Source: Heterobasidion occidentale (lineage: Eukaryota > Basidiomycota > Agaricomycetes > Russulales > Bondarzewiaceae). Taken from it: 64,000 nt of DNA. The stretch lies in contig JBCAQO010000015.1 in NCBI GenBank assembly GCA_039111635.1, positions 361,378 to 425,377 of the forward strand, given 5' to 3'. A program made the translations under genes and the position numbers. The notes beneath the pieces were generated by a model that made no database searches, was not told the DNA's origin, and saw only the letters and a program-made list of their open reading frames with translations. Below are positions 12,589 to 24,047 of this stretch, piece after piece. Numbering within the stretch: the stretch's first letter is position 1; each line of letters opens with the position of its first letter.

Positions 12589-13779
12589 ATGTCTCGCCTT
12601 GGCCGCAAGGCTAGTCGGGTCATGCGCGCTTCTATCCCTCACTCTGCTGTGCGGCACAATAGTGCGAAACCGAGACGATGGGTTGATGGGCCCTCCTTGC
12701 ATGGGTCAATAGACATAGACACTAGTGCTGAATACTCGGACAATGAAGGTGGGGATGAAAGACATCTTGTTAGACAGCGTGCGTATACAACTTTGGCATC
12801 TTTTCCAGGTCCTAGCAGGTACGATAATACTGGTGATTTTTGGACTGTATACAGAAACACAGGAAGCTCAGGACAAAGAAGACGATGGAGCGCGTAAAAA
12901 GGCTATGAAGGAGCTGGTACAGAGCTGGATGGATCGATTGCAGCTCATCTCTGTTCTAGTATGTGATTTTCTGTCTTCGCCCTCTTCGTGTAACACTATC
13001 TCGTAGCTGACCAACTCATTCTATGCTCAATCACTTAGACGACCTTCTTCTCTGCGATGGAAGCACAGCTTCTTGGCAGTGCGATTCCCGATTCGTCAAG
13101 CCCTGACAGCGTCATTTCCCAGGTATCCGTTGTATGCATGATCTGTGCCCTGATCGTGCACTCCTTTGCTGGTATGTATTACGCTCAATTGAACACTCTT
13201 CAATGCACCCTCCCATCACATCATCGCATGCCGTTTTCCGCAATCAATCGATGACCGTCCTGTTTCAGCAATCATCTCATTCCTTGCAGCCTTCGCGCTT
13301 ATCCGATATAAGCTCAAGGAAGCAAAGAAGGAGGAACTTAAAGTTGAGGGTTTTGCCTACGCTTCGCCTATCTCTGCCGAGGCACAGGCTATTGCGCAAG
13401 AAGAGACGGATAATAAGCCATCTTCCTCGGACCCTCAATCTTCGAGACACCCTAGCGCCGTGGACCTAGCTGACCCTTCAGACCCCACCTTTCCACCTAT
13501 TCTGTCCCATCACTACACCCCCATCAACATCCCCATTTTACTACAGATCCGCATCTAGAACAAGTCGGGCCATTCCGCACGCGACAGCCTCCCACCGGCT
13601 TGTTGGAGCGTGCACATACATTGTGCATATCTATGGCCACTGTGGGCTTCGTGCTCATGATGGTTGGGATCGTATTTTGGGCTTGGGCACAGTTGCCCAG
13701 AAGTGTCTCCGTAGCGGCGACTGCAGCAGTGGTAATGTGTACAGGGCCGGCTGTGGGGATCTTGCTCTTCGGAGCGTGA
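12589..13779 (+). CDS. agaricomycete multi-pass membrane protein of unknown function (frame broken)
   Basis: Three exons: 12589-12958, 13039-13171 and 13269-13779. The cytosolic N-terminus leads to DFWTVY, then an acidic helix (QEAQDKEDDGARKKAMKEL), SWMDRLQLISVL and a first membrane segment (TTFFSAMEAQLLGS). Two or three more follow (VVCMICALIVHSFAAIISFL, then FVLMMVGIVFWAWAQL and VAATAAVVMCTGPAVGILLF). This layout is common in basidiomycete genomes and resembles DUF6535-like proteins, but I cannot name a function. Two frame breaks: one extra base near 12847-12853, and a C-run at 13518-13522 that is one C short of the frame giving the last membrane segments. Confidence 0.72.
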
Positions 13780-14500
13780 ATCAGAGGTACTGTCTTATCG
13801 ATGTATCGACTCTAATTATCCGCTCGAATGTAGTCAACGTTCTAATCCTCATAATTTCACACGAAGCAGACTATTCGACTTTACAAGGCGTCGTCAGATG
13901 ACATGCTGAATTTGATGTAGTGAAATCTCACTGCTCCTTTTGAAGTGGGTCATGCTATGCATTTTGATTCATCACTGTATATCTTGTACGCTTTAAGACT
14001 ATGTATGCCGCGCCCGACAGGAAACTTACCCACACATACATAGACCATCACTGATCGATCATCGTCTGCCAGGTCCATCTTCACAGCTTTCGAAAATCAG
14101 CCACTCGCTGTGCAGGTTCGTCTTGACGTCGTTCGCACAGTTTATCTACTCTGTAGTAATGAGTAAGTCACATGCTACATGAGTGAAGGGTAGGGGTTGC
14201 TGACTCTAATCTCTTCTGCTCGAAGGAGTTCATGTAGATCCTGTCTTAGGCTCGTTTGTCATATTCTGTCTGATATGTGAGCATGATGGGATCCGCAGGA
14301 CGCGCCTGTACGCCACAGGTACATCATTGATGTCTATCACAGAACACCCGCAGTGCACTTTTCTGCCTGTGATTCAGAGCTTCAACTTTTCAGCTAGTAT
14401 GAAAGACCTTGAATATAAATGTCAGTCGTCTCGGGATGGTCGAGGACTCACCCCTCTTCCAGCTTTGCAGAGCCCACCTTTCACTGGATAGCTGGCTACA
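13780..14500. other. intergenic region between two membrane-protein genes
   Basis: About 720 bp. Short hydrophobic readings around 14080-14300 hint at a decayed membrane-protein fragment, but no exon chain can be supported. Confidence 0.4.
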
Positions 14501-15942
14501 ATGTCATCCTTGTCGAATGCCCACGATTTCGGTTATGAGATGCTGATAGATGCCGTCACACTATGCGGTTCAGCATTTCTATTCGGTATGCTTACTCTAG
14601 ATTGTGTCCGCTTTGCATGGCTGATGAAACGGGCCGCCACCACTAGGCATTTACGTCGTTCTGATCTCATTTTCCACGGTCATCCTCGTGTGAGCGATGT
14701 TTGCTTTACCATGGTCATCGCTGACTGCGGCTCGTGCCAGTCGAAAGGGCTTAGACTTTAGGGCGAACAAAGTCCTGCTCGGTGTTACCTTTGTGATGTT
14801 TTTGACATCGACTGGATATGGCGTAGCGCTCTTCGTCGGATATGTTCAGCAAGTCCTAGGCCTATCCTTTGTGCAACAGGGTGGAGCGCAGGGTGACGAG
14901 ATATATGCGACCATGGGGTCGAGCTTTACCCTTGACATCGTGCTGTTCTATCTGTCTTTTTTCAACGTTCGTTTGTCATCCTTTCTTGACCGACTCAATA
15001 TCCAAAACTTTTTTAACATTCATCAGTATATATCTGGTGATGCGATCATTGTTTGGAGAGCATGGGCCTTGTGGCCTGATTACAGGAAAGTCGTTATGCT
15101 TCCCATAGGGCTGCTCATAGGCTCCACTGGTAAGTATTTTCTTGCTTATCCCAGAGCGAAGCCCCAACGTATTACATCCACAGTTTCTTCGTTACTGTGC
15201 GGAGGGCTCGAAATTCGAGCGTTCCATACCCAATCTCCTCGGATAGAGAAGATGGGAGGTAATGCCCAGCTCGCGAGCTGGGCGCTGTCGCTCGCGACGA
15301 GCGTGGTGGCCACGTTGCTGATTGCATACAAGGCTTGGTTCGTCTCCAGCTCGTGTCGTGTCGTCTAGCAAACCGATCGCCGAACATGCTCCACCCTCTA
15401 GGATACACCGCAAATTCATCCAGTCGAATATGAGCAGTGGCGGCATCAGGAGGTCAAAGGCCGGGAAAATCATGTCGCTTTTGGCCGAGTCAGGTGTCAT
15501 CTACTGCCTTGTGTGGGTAAGGCAGTATACCGCAATCACCTCTCAGGATCCAAGGGTTGACCGCCTTTCATGCTCGCAGATCGCTCTCATATTCACTTCG
15601 TACATCAATCTCCCCAACGACGGCGGCTTGGCAGGGAACTTATTCTTACCACTCAGCGTCCAGATCACAGTATGTGCAAATGACCCTTTTCCAAAACCGC
15701 CGTTTGCCCGTGCATGGACCGGAACTGACAGGTGGGGTCAGGGCATATACCCTACGATCATCATCGTCCTAGTCAGCCTCGAAAAGACGATCTTGGGCGC
15801 GCCAAGCCTGACGACCATGGGCTTCGGTAGCAGAACAACGCGTCTGCAGTTCGCCTCCGGACCCGTACCAGAGTTCTTGCCTCGCCATCAAGGTTCGCAC
15901 GGGAACGACAGGGATGAGGCGCCAAAAAGCGAAGGGGTTTAG
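14501..15942 (+). CDS. seven-transmembrane protein of unknown function
   Basis: Eight exons: 14501-14585, 14647-14689, 14741-14966, 15027-15129, 15184-15337, 15402-15516, 15580-15669 and 15742-15942, with an unbroken frame. Hydrophobic segments: DAVTLCGSAFLFGIYVVLI, ANKVLLGVTFVMFLTS, SFTLDIVLFYLSFFN, VVMLPIGLLIGSTVSSLL, ASWALSLATSVVATLLIAYK, GVIYCLVWIALIFTSYI and IYPTIIIVLVSLEKT. The motif YISGDAIIVWRAWALWPDYR between segments 3 and 4 is the hallmark of a large agaricomycete-specific 7-TM family. The Ser/Thr/Gly-rich tail is cytosolic by inference. Ligand and partner unknown. Exon 5 contains a perfect 20-bp palindrome (15264-15283). Confidence 0.84.
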
Positions 15943-18900
15943 ACTTTTTGAAAATGTCCGATGCCCGCTGCGGCGCTACATAGCCATCGCAACTCGTGCA
16001 AGTGTACCAAAGAGTATGTCAGTTTCTGAATTTTCATCTTCTCCATTCCAAGTGTGGCCGTTCCTGGCCGTTCCCACGCAGTCCAAGGATCAAGTGTGGC
16101 AACACAACATACATTTCAATCTCTCATACAGTTCAACCCCCTCTCTCCACAGGCACCGTGCGCATCAGAACGCATCGGGCACCGCCTCGCCGATGACCAT
16201 AGCGAACAGCCACCTCGTCCCAGGCAGGCGTAAAGGTGAACCCGAACGCAGTAAAGCATCGAACCCTATCCTTCGGGCCGTCCAGCGTGAGCTGCCCAAC
16301 GCGTGCTTCCAGTGCGCTTCCCCTTCTGCTGCATGCAGGCACCGTCGTCCCATGTCGTGTTCGCGGTTCCCCGAACGCGAGAGAGATCCAGATTCGGCGC
16401 TGCCGCGCCGCAGGTGCTCCTATACGTAGAACGTTTCTGCGCAAGGGCAGCATGGGAGACTAAGGCCCACAGTGCGGACCGCGATTGAGTGCGAACAAGG
16501 TTTCGCGCGAGCCAAAAGCGGGAAGGCCATCTCGGCGAGCAGCGCTAACAAAGCGGGCGCGAACGCCTGGGTGTCCAAAGCAGGGACGCCTGACCCGAGA
16601 GACTAATACATGGGCAGTGCGCGCCCGTGATTCCTAGTTGCACATGTAAAAGCATCCGTCGCATCCGTCGCATCTTCTCGCGCACGCTGCGAATCCAGGA
16701 CGTGTGAGTCAACAGGTGCACGCGCGCGACGGCGCCCTGCCTAGCTCCGCACAGGGCACGCGTGAGCGAAAACAAGCGCAAAGGACCGACACTGCAACGT
16801 TCGCCAATTTCAATTTCGCGCGCAGATTCGTATCGCCTGCCGATATGCCATATCAGGGAGAGAAGAGGAATCGAACGCGAGCGAAAGGCGCAAAGGGAGG
16901 GGCGATACCGCGGGCGAGAAGCGCAGGGCTTTCCCCCGGAGGTTGGGGTGGGATCGCAACGATCGATGACAGGGGATCGACGAGGAAGGCTAATCGCCAC
17001 TGAGAGCACTGATCGGCGTCATCGTCGAGCAGCCGTCGAGCCCGACTGCGTGAGCTCTGCGTATCACAAGCTTGACAGGATTGTCGGGTGCCGTGCGATG
17101 CAGCCTCGACCTATGAAGGCGAGAAGCTTGGCCTGATATATGCACAAAATCGTGAGACAAAATAACTGAATAAGGTAAGGCAATCCGCATCCTTCCATGC
17201 ACTGTCCCCGTCATGATTCACAGCGCGGTCCACAATGGCTGACTTATACCGTACGTGACACACTCACGTCTGACGGTCTCACCTTGGTGCAGGATCGCAT
17301 CTGCCTAAATCTGCCTGTGGCAACCGGATGCAAATGACATTTCCATCTTCTCTGTACGCGCGACCTCCTCACACGGGAGAATCGTCGGATGCCCACCGCC
17401 CGATAACAATGACGCTAACGATGTCATCGATATCGACGTCAAAAAACCTCCGATCGACGTCCCGGAACCGGAAGGGGGGCAGAGGGTTAGCTCTACTGTA
17501 TAGCTGTTACTCCCAGATTGACTTTGGCAGCATGTGCCTCGACAGAGCCAGAATTGACTAACGGCAGCAGCGACGCTAGGGCGCAGTCCACGATAGGAGC
17601 GATGACGGTAGGTGTTCGGGGCGAAGCTGACTGCGGCGACGATGTTGGCGGCAATGACGATACAAACAATGTATTTGCATGGGAGAGCACATCTTCTGCG
17701 TTTGATGCTTAATATGGCATCAAGTAAGAGTAGGTAAGAGTGGGCGGTATGAATAGCCCCGCCTGGCCTCGGCAGTGAAGTTCGAGCGGCGGCCCGCTCA
17801 GGAATCAGAAGGCTTCCTGGCAACAAGAGTGCGCCCGCGGCTGTGTGCCTTGAACTCTGTCCTGTCTGCGCACGCCGACGAGTAGGTAGGTCCGGCGAGA
17901 AGGCAAGTGAGGCGAGGACAGGACGACGGGAAGAAGAACGGCACGAAAGGTAGCAGGGGGGAACTCTCAAGCTTTCGCAAATTGATCATCGGTCGGTACG
18001 CCGGGTCGAGTGCGATGTTGACTGCGCACGCATGTCTATATATGCGCGCTAAAACGCGTCTGGGAGAAACCTGGCCGTCCGAGCGAGAGCTCCGGGGGAC
18101 GTGGACGTCGTCGTGCCAAGTATACCATCGAGTGACCGAATAGGCAAGGAGTGACTCGCGGCACGTGCAGGCGCAGTTGCCACAGAAATCGGAAGAAGGG
18201 GTCGAGAAGGGGGGATCCGAACGCGCAGAAGACGTCGCGAAGCACGGATGGCGTCGGGAGAACATGCCTCGCTGCAGAGAGATAAGAGGGCCCAGGACCG
18301 GTGTTTGGATCCCAAGGCGAGTGAAAAGCAGTGAGCGGATCGCATTCGCATGACATACGTCAGGTCTGAGTAGACAATTCGCGGTGCGCGGTGCGAGATG
18401 GGACTGGGAAGCATCTCTGGCACCGGGTATTGGAGCGCATGGCTTCTCTTCTGTGAGTACACCTGCTCTCTAGGAAAGGGCAGCATCAAACACAGAACGA
18501 CTGGCTCAAAGATGGAGTACAGGCTGGTCGAAGAGGGGTGGCGATCAGGCCAAGGCCCTGACCAACGTGTACGGGGCTATGTAGAGGCATATGAAGCCAG
18601 CGGCTGCATTGATGCGGCAGCGCGGCAGAGCCGACGCGCCTGGACGACTCAATGAAGGAAAAGGGGGAAGGATTATGTTCGGGGCCTCGGATCGGAAGCA
18701 TCGCAGGAAAGGAGGGCTGCAGGCGATGACGCACGAACCGTGTCCGTGAGACCCTCGCCCCGGACGGCCCAGGAGCGTGCATCTGGTCTGCTGTCGTCGC
18801 CGTCCACGTCTCGCTGGGAGCGTCGTGCTTGCATTGGACATCGACATGGAAAACAGAATGGAGTGCAGGCGCTCATGGCGCGCGGGGGGGTCGCGGACAT

Positions 18901-19080
18901 GGAGCAGAGAGGGGCGGGGCAGAGGCTAGGAGAGGCTAGGGGCATGAGGGGGAGTGGCCGGGGGCGGGGTGGCGTGGGGCGTGTGGCGGGGGGATTGATT
19001 CCGACTGAGAAGCTGGGGCTCGCCCGCGAGAGGAGCAGCGACCAGCAAGACGAACAGAAAAGCGGCGAGGAAGAGTGGCG
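15943..19080. other. 3.1 kb gene-poor region upstream of the AMPK beta gene
   Basis: Open frames exist on both strands (for example 17305-17970 minus, 18049-18489 minus) but are Ser/Arg/Pro-rich shadows with no family signature. The last kilobase probably includes the promoter and 5' UTR of the AMPK beta gene. I see no tRNA, transposon ends or long repeats. Confidence 0.5.
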
Positions 19081-20904
19081 ATGGGCAACTCCAACTCGAC
19101 ACAGGCCCCTCCCCTTGCCTCTGCAGACCGCAACCACGCACGCCGCACACAGCCCTCCAACGCCGCCCCCGCATCCTCTGCGACGCCCCGCGCCCACACC
19201 CCGCATCGCTCCCTCCGCACAAAGAAGAAATCCCTCGAGCTGCCCGATCTGGCGTCGCTCTCCCTCTCCCCCGCCCCGTCCTCCCTCAATGCGTCGCCGC
19301 ACGCACACTACGGCCGCCACAAGCCGTCCTCCCCCATCCCCATCCCCATCTCCCCCCACACCGCCGTCCTCGACAACCACGTCCAGTCCTCCGTCTACGG
19401 CCGTCCCCACCCCCCAGCTCCCCTCCACCTCACACATACCCGATGTCCTTCTCGCGCCCCCCTCCACCCACATCCCCGTCGCCCCCAACCAGCGCCCTCA
19501 CTCCCCTCACGCCCCCTACAACTCCTCCCGCTCTCCTTCTCGCGGTCGGCCTCCACCGCCCCCTCCCCCCTCGGAAATTCCAGACGACCCCCCTCCATTC
19601 GTGACAGAGACCATCCGCAGCACCATCCCCCTCGGGATTACAAAGCCCTTGTCCCCCACTGGCGCCTCCCTCGTCCACAAGCCCACAGACCATTCCCGCG
19701 ACCTCGTCCCAGTCAAGATCACTTGGCACGGTCCCGCCAAGACTGTTGTCCTCGCCCGCGCAGGCGATGCCAACTGGACCGGCCGCCAGCCCATGGAACG
19801 CGAGTGCGTATTCGTTATCCTTCCCCGCATGCTCACAATCTGATAAACACCCCTCTCCGCCATCGCAGACCGAACGAGGAGGATACATGGTTTACATGGG
19901 TCGAGCTCCTCCCGGGCACACACCACATCAAGTTCATCGTCGACGATCAGTGGCGCGTCGCAGACGACATTGCCACCGCTGTCGACGATGACGGCAGTCT
20001 CGCTAACTACGTCAACATCCCCGCCGTCGCCATCAGCCCACCCACGCCCCCTCTCGGCCCAGCCCCTGGTCCTCCTATGTCCAACCTCTCCGCCTCCATC
20101 TCTAAACATACCGGCCCGCCCTCCACCCCTACCAACGGCAACGGCAACGGCGCCGCCAACGCCACGTCCAACAACGCCGGCGGGTTCCAAATCTCGTTCT
20201 GGAGCGAGAGCAGCGTCGGCGGCGCACGCGCGGGCCCACCCAAGTGGACTCAGGACCTCCCGCCCGAGCTGCTCGCCGCCGCGCGGGAGGAGGAAATATA
20301 CCTCGCCGACGGAGCCGCGGGCGGCGCGCCCGCGCCGAACATCCCGCCCGCGCCCGTCCTCCCACGGCATCTCGATAAACTCATCCTGAACACGCGTCCC
20401 GCCGCGCCGCGCTCGGACGCGAACGCGCGGGCGGAGGAGCGCGCGAGGCGGACCGCCGGCGCGAGCACGCAGTCGCCGGGGCACGGGCGCGTGCGGTCGC
20501 GCACGCGGCATTCGGCGCTGGGGATGACAGAGGTGCAGGGGCAGGGGCAGGGAGGGCCGGCGGACGGCGAGGGGGTGATTCCGGTCACGACGGCGAGCGG
20601 GACGGACGTGACGGCGACGGCGACGGCGGCGGGGCGGGGAGAGAACGGCGCGCGGGCGGGGGTGTCGCTGAGCGGGCCGGCGCTTGCGGACGATGCGAGC
20701 GTGCTGCCGGTGCCGTCGCATGTGGTGCTGCACCATCTGAGCACGAGCGCGATCCGGAACGGGGTGCTCGCCGTCGGGAACACGACGCGCTACAAGAAGA
20801 AGGTGCGTTGCCTCTTTCGGTCCTTCTTCTGCTTCCCTTCTTCGTCCCTCGTGCTCATGCTTGACTCGCAGTTCATCACGACCATCTATTACAAGCCGAC
20901 ATGA
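19081..20904 (+). CDS. AMPK/SNF1 complex beta subunit (CBM48 + AMPKBI), Sip2/Gal83 type
   Basis: Scaffold of the SNF1/AMPK energy-sensing kinase. Exons: 19081-19803, 19869-20802 and 20872-20904. The start MGNSNST fits the N-myristoylation consensus (Gly2, Ser6) of beta subunits. A Pro/Ser-rich N-terminal region leads to the glycogen-binding CBM48: LVPVKITWHGPAKTVVLARA, GDANWTGRQPM, EEDTWFTWVELLPGTHHIKF, IVDDQWRVADD. The C-terminal AMPKBI module begins PPKWTQDLPPELL and ends SHVVLHHLSTSAI...RYKKKFITTIYYKPT, with a roughly 110-residue low-complexity insert inside it. The N-terminal frame and the CBM48 frame differ by one base; the shift maps to the C-run at 19352-19357, which appears one C too long. 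The third quarter is very GC-rich. Confidence 0.92.
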   Translation: MGNSNSTQAPPLASADRNHARRTQPSNAAPASSATPRAHTPHRSLRTKKKSLELPDLASLSLSPAPSSLNASPHAHYGRHKPSSPIPIPISPHTAVLDNHVQSSVYGRPHPPAPLHLTHTRCPSRAPLHPHPRRPQPAPSLPSRPLQLLPLSFSRSASTAPSPLGNSRRPPSIRDRDHPQHHPPRDYKALVPHWRLPRPQAHRPFPRPRPSQDHLARSRQDCCPRPRRRCQLDRPPAHGTRVRIRYPSPHAHNLINTPLRHRRPNEEDTWFTWVELLPGTHHIKFIVDDQWRVADDIATAVDDDGSLANYVNIPAVAISPPTPPLGPAPGPPMSNLSASISKHTGPPSTPTNGNGNGAANATSNNAGGFQISFWSESSVGGARAGPPKWTQDLPPELLAAAREEEIYLADGAAGGAPAPNIPPAPVLPRHLDKLILNTRPAAPRSDANARAEERARRTAGASTQSPGHGRVRSRTRHSALGMTEVQGQGQGGPADGEGVIPVTTASGTDVTATATAAGRGENGARAGVSLSGPALADDASVLPVPSHVVLHHLSTSAIRNGVLAVGNTTRYKKKVRCLFRSFFCFPSSSLVLMLDSQFITTIYYKPT

Positions 20905-22181
20905 GCTCCCCTCCTCGTTCTTCGATTCACCTCTCTCGTTTTGTGCATCCCATCCCACCACTCATCCCTATTTACCCACCCCCTCCTGCATCTGCCCTCC
21001 CCTTTTCCCATGTTTTGCTCTCTTCTTTAGATTCCCATCTTCATCTCCATCTGCCTCGCCTGTCTCTCTCTCTCTCTCCCGCTCCGGGTCCCTCTTCCGG
21101 CCTCATTGCTCCTACACGATGCACATACATACATACATACATCCATACATGTTGTACATATGTCTACTTACTCATGGATACAGACACCCTGCCTCGCGCA
21201 TACATGCGCCCGAAACGGGCGCTCGAGCGCTCGCGGCCCACCCTCGTCGAGATCTCGTTTGCGGTCGGTCTCGGCGATAGCGCGAGCGCTGACGTCGATG
21301 CCGCAGGCCTATCGCCGCGTTTCGATTGGGGTACCCATCTGCACCATCCACTAACTTGGAAAGATCACCTGTGGTACGTGTCTGTCTGTTTTGGGTCTAC
21401 CCACCCTCGTTATAGGATCGGTCCATTGCGCCGTGGTGAAAATCCGGTCTGGCTTGGCTCGTCTGGATCCGTCCGCGTCAGGGTTCAAGTAGCTGACTGT
21501 GATCGTCTTGGGTCTGCACAAGCGCGGCGAAGAAACCGGACCAGGCGTGACTTCGATCCCCTTGATTGAACGGATGGAAGGACGAATGAGCTTGCCAGTG
21601 GCCGCCAGCGAGACACTCCATCGTCGTCGTTGACACTTTGGGCGATGTGGGCGAAATGGAATGGCGTGCTACAGGTCTCAGGGAGTGCGCCCCCAGATAT
21701 CCGCTTTCGATCGCCTTGGCCGTGGGCCCCTGGAATGTTCAATGAACATCGGGGACTGCCCTGCCTGACTCACGAGCAGGCCGCCATTGAATATTGAATA
21801 TTGATCGCGGGGCCCCTAAATCCCAGGGGCTGAATCATTCAATCATCCCCACAGCCGAAACGAGACATTCCCACGGCCCTCCCGCCGACCTACATAAAAT
21901 CAAACGTTCATGTGCGTCGAGCAACACAGGCCGCCATCGAGCCGCAGTCTATGGACTCAGTCGTCCTCGCAATCGGAGCAGATGAGTTTGATTGGCTCAG
22001 GCGGAGGACTTGGCAACCAAACTCGATGTATTACACAGCAGGGGGACGACAGGGGAGGCTACAAGAGGGCAAAACGTGAGACGATGATGTGGTTATGTAG
22101 TTACTACGATGAGAAGTCTCTGATAAGCCTGTGACAAGAGGGGAAACAAGAAGATGTGATATGGAACAAGAGAATGGGTGA
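20905..22181. other. intergenic region between AMPK beta and the transposon island
   Basis: Begins with the CT-rich 3' UTR of the AMPK beta gene. It holds a short tetranucleotide microsatellite (21123-21150) and GC-rich patches around 21180-21330. The junction with DIRS element A lies somewhere between about 21900 and 22182; I could not place it exactly. Confidence 0.45.
21123..21150 (+). repeat. ACAT tetranucleotide microsatellite
   Basis: Four to six near-perfect ACAT/ATAC units with one interruption are read directly in the sequence. Confidence 0.8.
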
Positions 22182-22197
22182 AAGCCCCTATGGGCTT
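22182..22197. terminator. hairpin downstream of element A recombinase gene
   Basis: A 6-bp perfect stem (AAGCCC/GGGCTT) with loop CTAT. Copy B has a related hairpin at 30262-30278 at the same distance from its recombinase stop, and both are followed by similar sequence (GCGATACCC...GTAGGAG). The conservation suggests a 3'-end or terminal-repeat function; the exact role is inference. Confidence 0.45.
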
Positions 22198-22603
22198 CCC
22201 GACGCGCAGCGAGGGACACAACCTAAAAGGGAATTGGGTCAGCCGCGATACCCAGAAGGTAGGAGTTGGCGACGCGTCATTGGCGGGCCTTGATTCCCTT
22301 AAGGTAGGAGGCAACGAACACACCTTCCTAGACTGAATTATTTGCGGCGTCTGCTGGCGTTGTGACGCGCAGAAGATTGCCATAAGCGGTCAGGTTGGCT
22401 TGCATGTAGGGGGCCATAACTTCCGAGTGGTGGCGGAGATACATGAGGAAGGCGGCGCTGGCCCACCTGCCTTTGGCGCGCATTGTGTCGAAAGGAAGAC
22501 CTCGCAGGAGGTACTCAAGGGTGCCCCCTATGCGGAAGCCATGACCTTGGAGAGGCTTGCATCAGCAAACTGGAAAGTGTCTGTACCAACCTGGACAGAC
22601 ACT

Positions 22604-24047
22604 CCTAGGAGGCCCCGTGAAGCTCCTATAAGGGTTTCCCGGTCAACATACCCCAAAATCAGTCAGAAATATGCTAACTTTTTGGACATTTCGCCCATGA
22701 AATATGCTAAAACCGGGAAGGGTAGTCACAATTTGTCATATTTGTCACGCTTTGTCACGCTTTGTTCAAGACCAAGTAAATTAGCAAACAGAACCCCTGC
22801 GGCGTCGAGTTCCTCTCGCAAACAACAAAGAATCGATATAAAATGAATATGACAATGTTTCTACTGTGCTATTATCTGATCTCCAGGAGTTACAGGCTTG
22901 GGCGGTGCCAAAATCACCTTTTTCACCTTAGATCGTGTGAGAGCTTTCCATCTTGATCCTGCTATCGGTGTCAAGCGCATTAAGTCTCGCTGGTCTCCAA
23001 CCAGTGCCTTGGAACCAAGGTGGTACAGCATGTGGGAAGCCTTTGCATGAGTGTGCAGCTCGGTCCGGTTGTCGAGACATGAAAAATAGAAAGAAGGAAT
23101 GGAACTTGAGATTCCGGGGCCCAGAGCTGACTCCTCATCGGACTCCAACTCATCGGAGCTCCCAACGGTAAAGAGTCCATGTGACTATGAAAGATTAGGA
23201 TCATCTGTCAGAGAATTATAAGGATATGACTTACCAAAGTCATAGGCAGATACACACGAAGCGAGAGATACAATAGACCTGTCGTGGAGACAGCCGTGTC
23301 GATGGAACAATGCCGCTTACTGGCACCCTTCTTGTAGATATCAAGGACCTCACCAATATAGAAACGAGCGCCTGTCGTTGTCTTGTTTTTCATCACCACA
23401 TAAGAGCCTTTACGAAGGCTGTGTACGGCATTCACATTCTTTGCAGGGAGGTTCGGGACAATGTCTGTCCAGCAATATCAACAAGTGTCCCTCAAATGAT
23501 CAAATAGACTTACCAGATGACAAGACGAGGAGAACCCGCCTCGCGGTCTCTTGCCAATGGAGCTCGCGATCCGTTTTTGGCTTCAGAACTCCGGGTCAGT
23601 ATCCTGTGCTAGTCAAACACGGTGCGAAGCCTCTCGAATTGTCATCTTCTTCGCCTTCGCAGCAGCTCCCTCCATCTCTTCTCCGTATCTTCAATTGCGC
23701 GCTGAAATTTCGGATCTAGCATGACGGTCCGTTGCGACTTTACCGAGGTTACTGACTGATGGATTGACGAGCGATCAACATCTGCTTGATAGAGAGCTTG
23801 CCTTGAGAAAGAATTGCACTCTCGGCGAGGGAGAGAATGTACTCCGACTTGACAAAAGAAAACATCGGGAAATGCCGTAGGCCTAACCGGACCTAGATCG
23901 GGCACAAATATGCTAACAACCGGGAACATGGTGCAAAATCAACCCAGAAATATGCAAAAAATGGGGAAGGATTTGGCCTATTTTCGCCCTCAAATATGCT
24001 AATTTTCCGGGAAACCCTTATAGGAGCTTCACGGGGCCTCTCCTAGG
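22604..24047. repeat. internal inverted-repeat pair (39-41 bp arms) within the TIR element
   Basis: The left arm 22604-22642 (CCTAGGAGGCCCCGTGAAGC...) matches the reverse complement of 24007-24047 with one 2-bp indel. Beyond the arms both sides carry AAATATGCTAA-type motifs (near 22669, 22699, 23906, 23947 and 23993). This suggests either subterminal binding sites or a nested second element. Confidence 0.75.
22861..23464 (-). pseudogene. coding remnant inside the TIR element, unknown transposon-associated protein
   Basis: Two exons (23464-23235 and 23184-22861) joined by a GT-AG intron read IVPNLPAKNVNAVHSLRKGS, YIGEVLDIYKKGASKR, TGLLYLSLRVYLPMTL, then ESDEESALGPG, a HMLYHLGSKALVG segment, and end at TPGDQIIAQ. 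More coding-like sequence (DPKFQRAIEDTEKRWREL) lies upstream to about 23720 but contains stops. It looks like the C-terminal part of a protein carried by agaricomycete DNA transposons; no catalytic motif is visible and I do not assign a function. Confidence 0.55.

Noticed and set aside
10430..15942. Secondary-metabolite cluster around the IPNS-type oxygenase
   Set aside because: No NRPS, PKS, terpene cyclase, P450 or cluster regulator is nearby; the neighbours are housekeeping genes and membrane proteins.
17305..17970. 221-aa minus-strand frame
   Set aside because: Composition is Ser/Arg/Ala-rich with no recognisable domain and no support from neighbours.
18740..19350. N-terminal half of a 367-aa frame upstream of and within the AMPK beta gene
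   Set aside because: The myristoylation-type start at 19081 lies in another frame; the long frame becomes real only after the C-run at 19352-19357.
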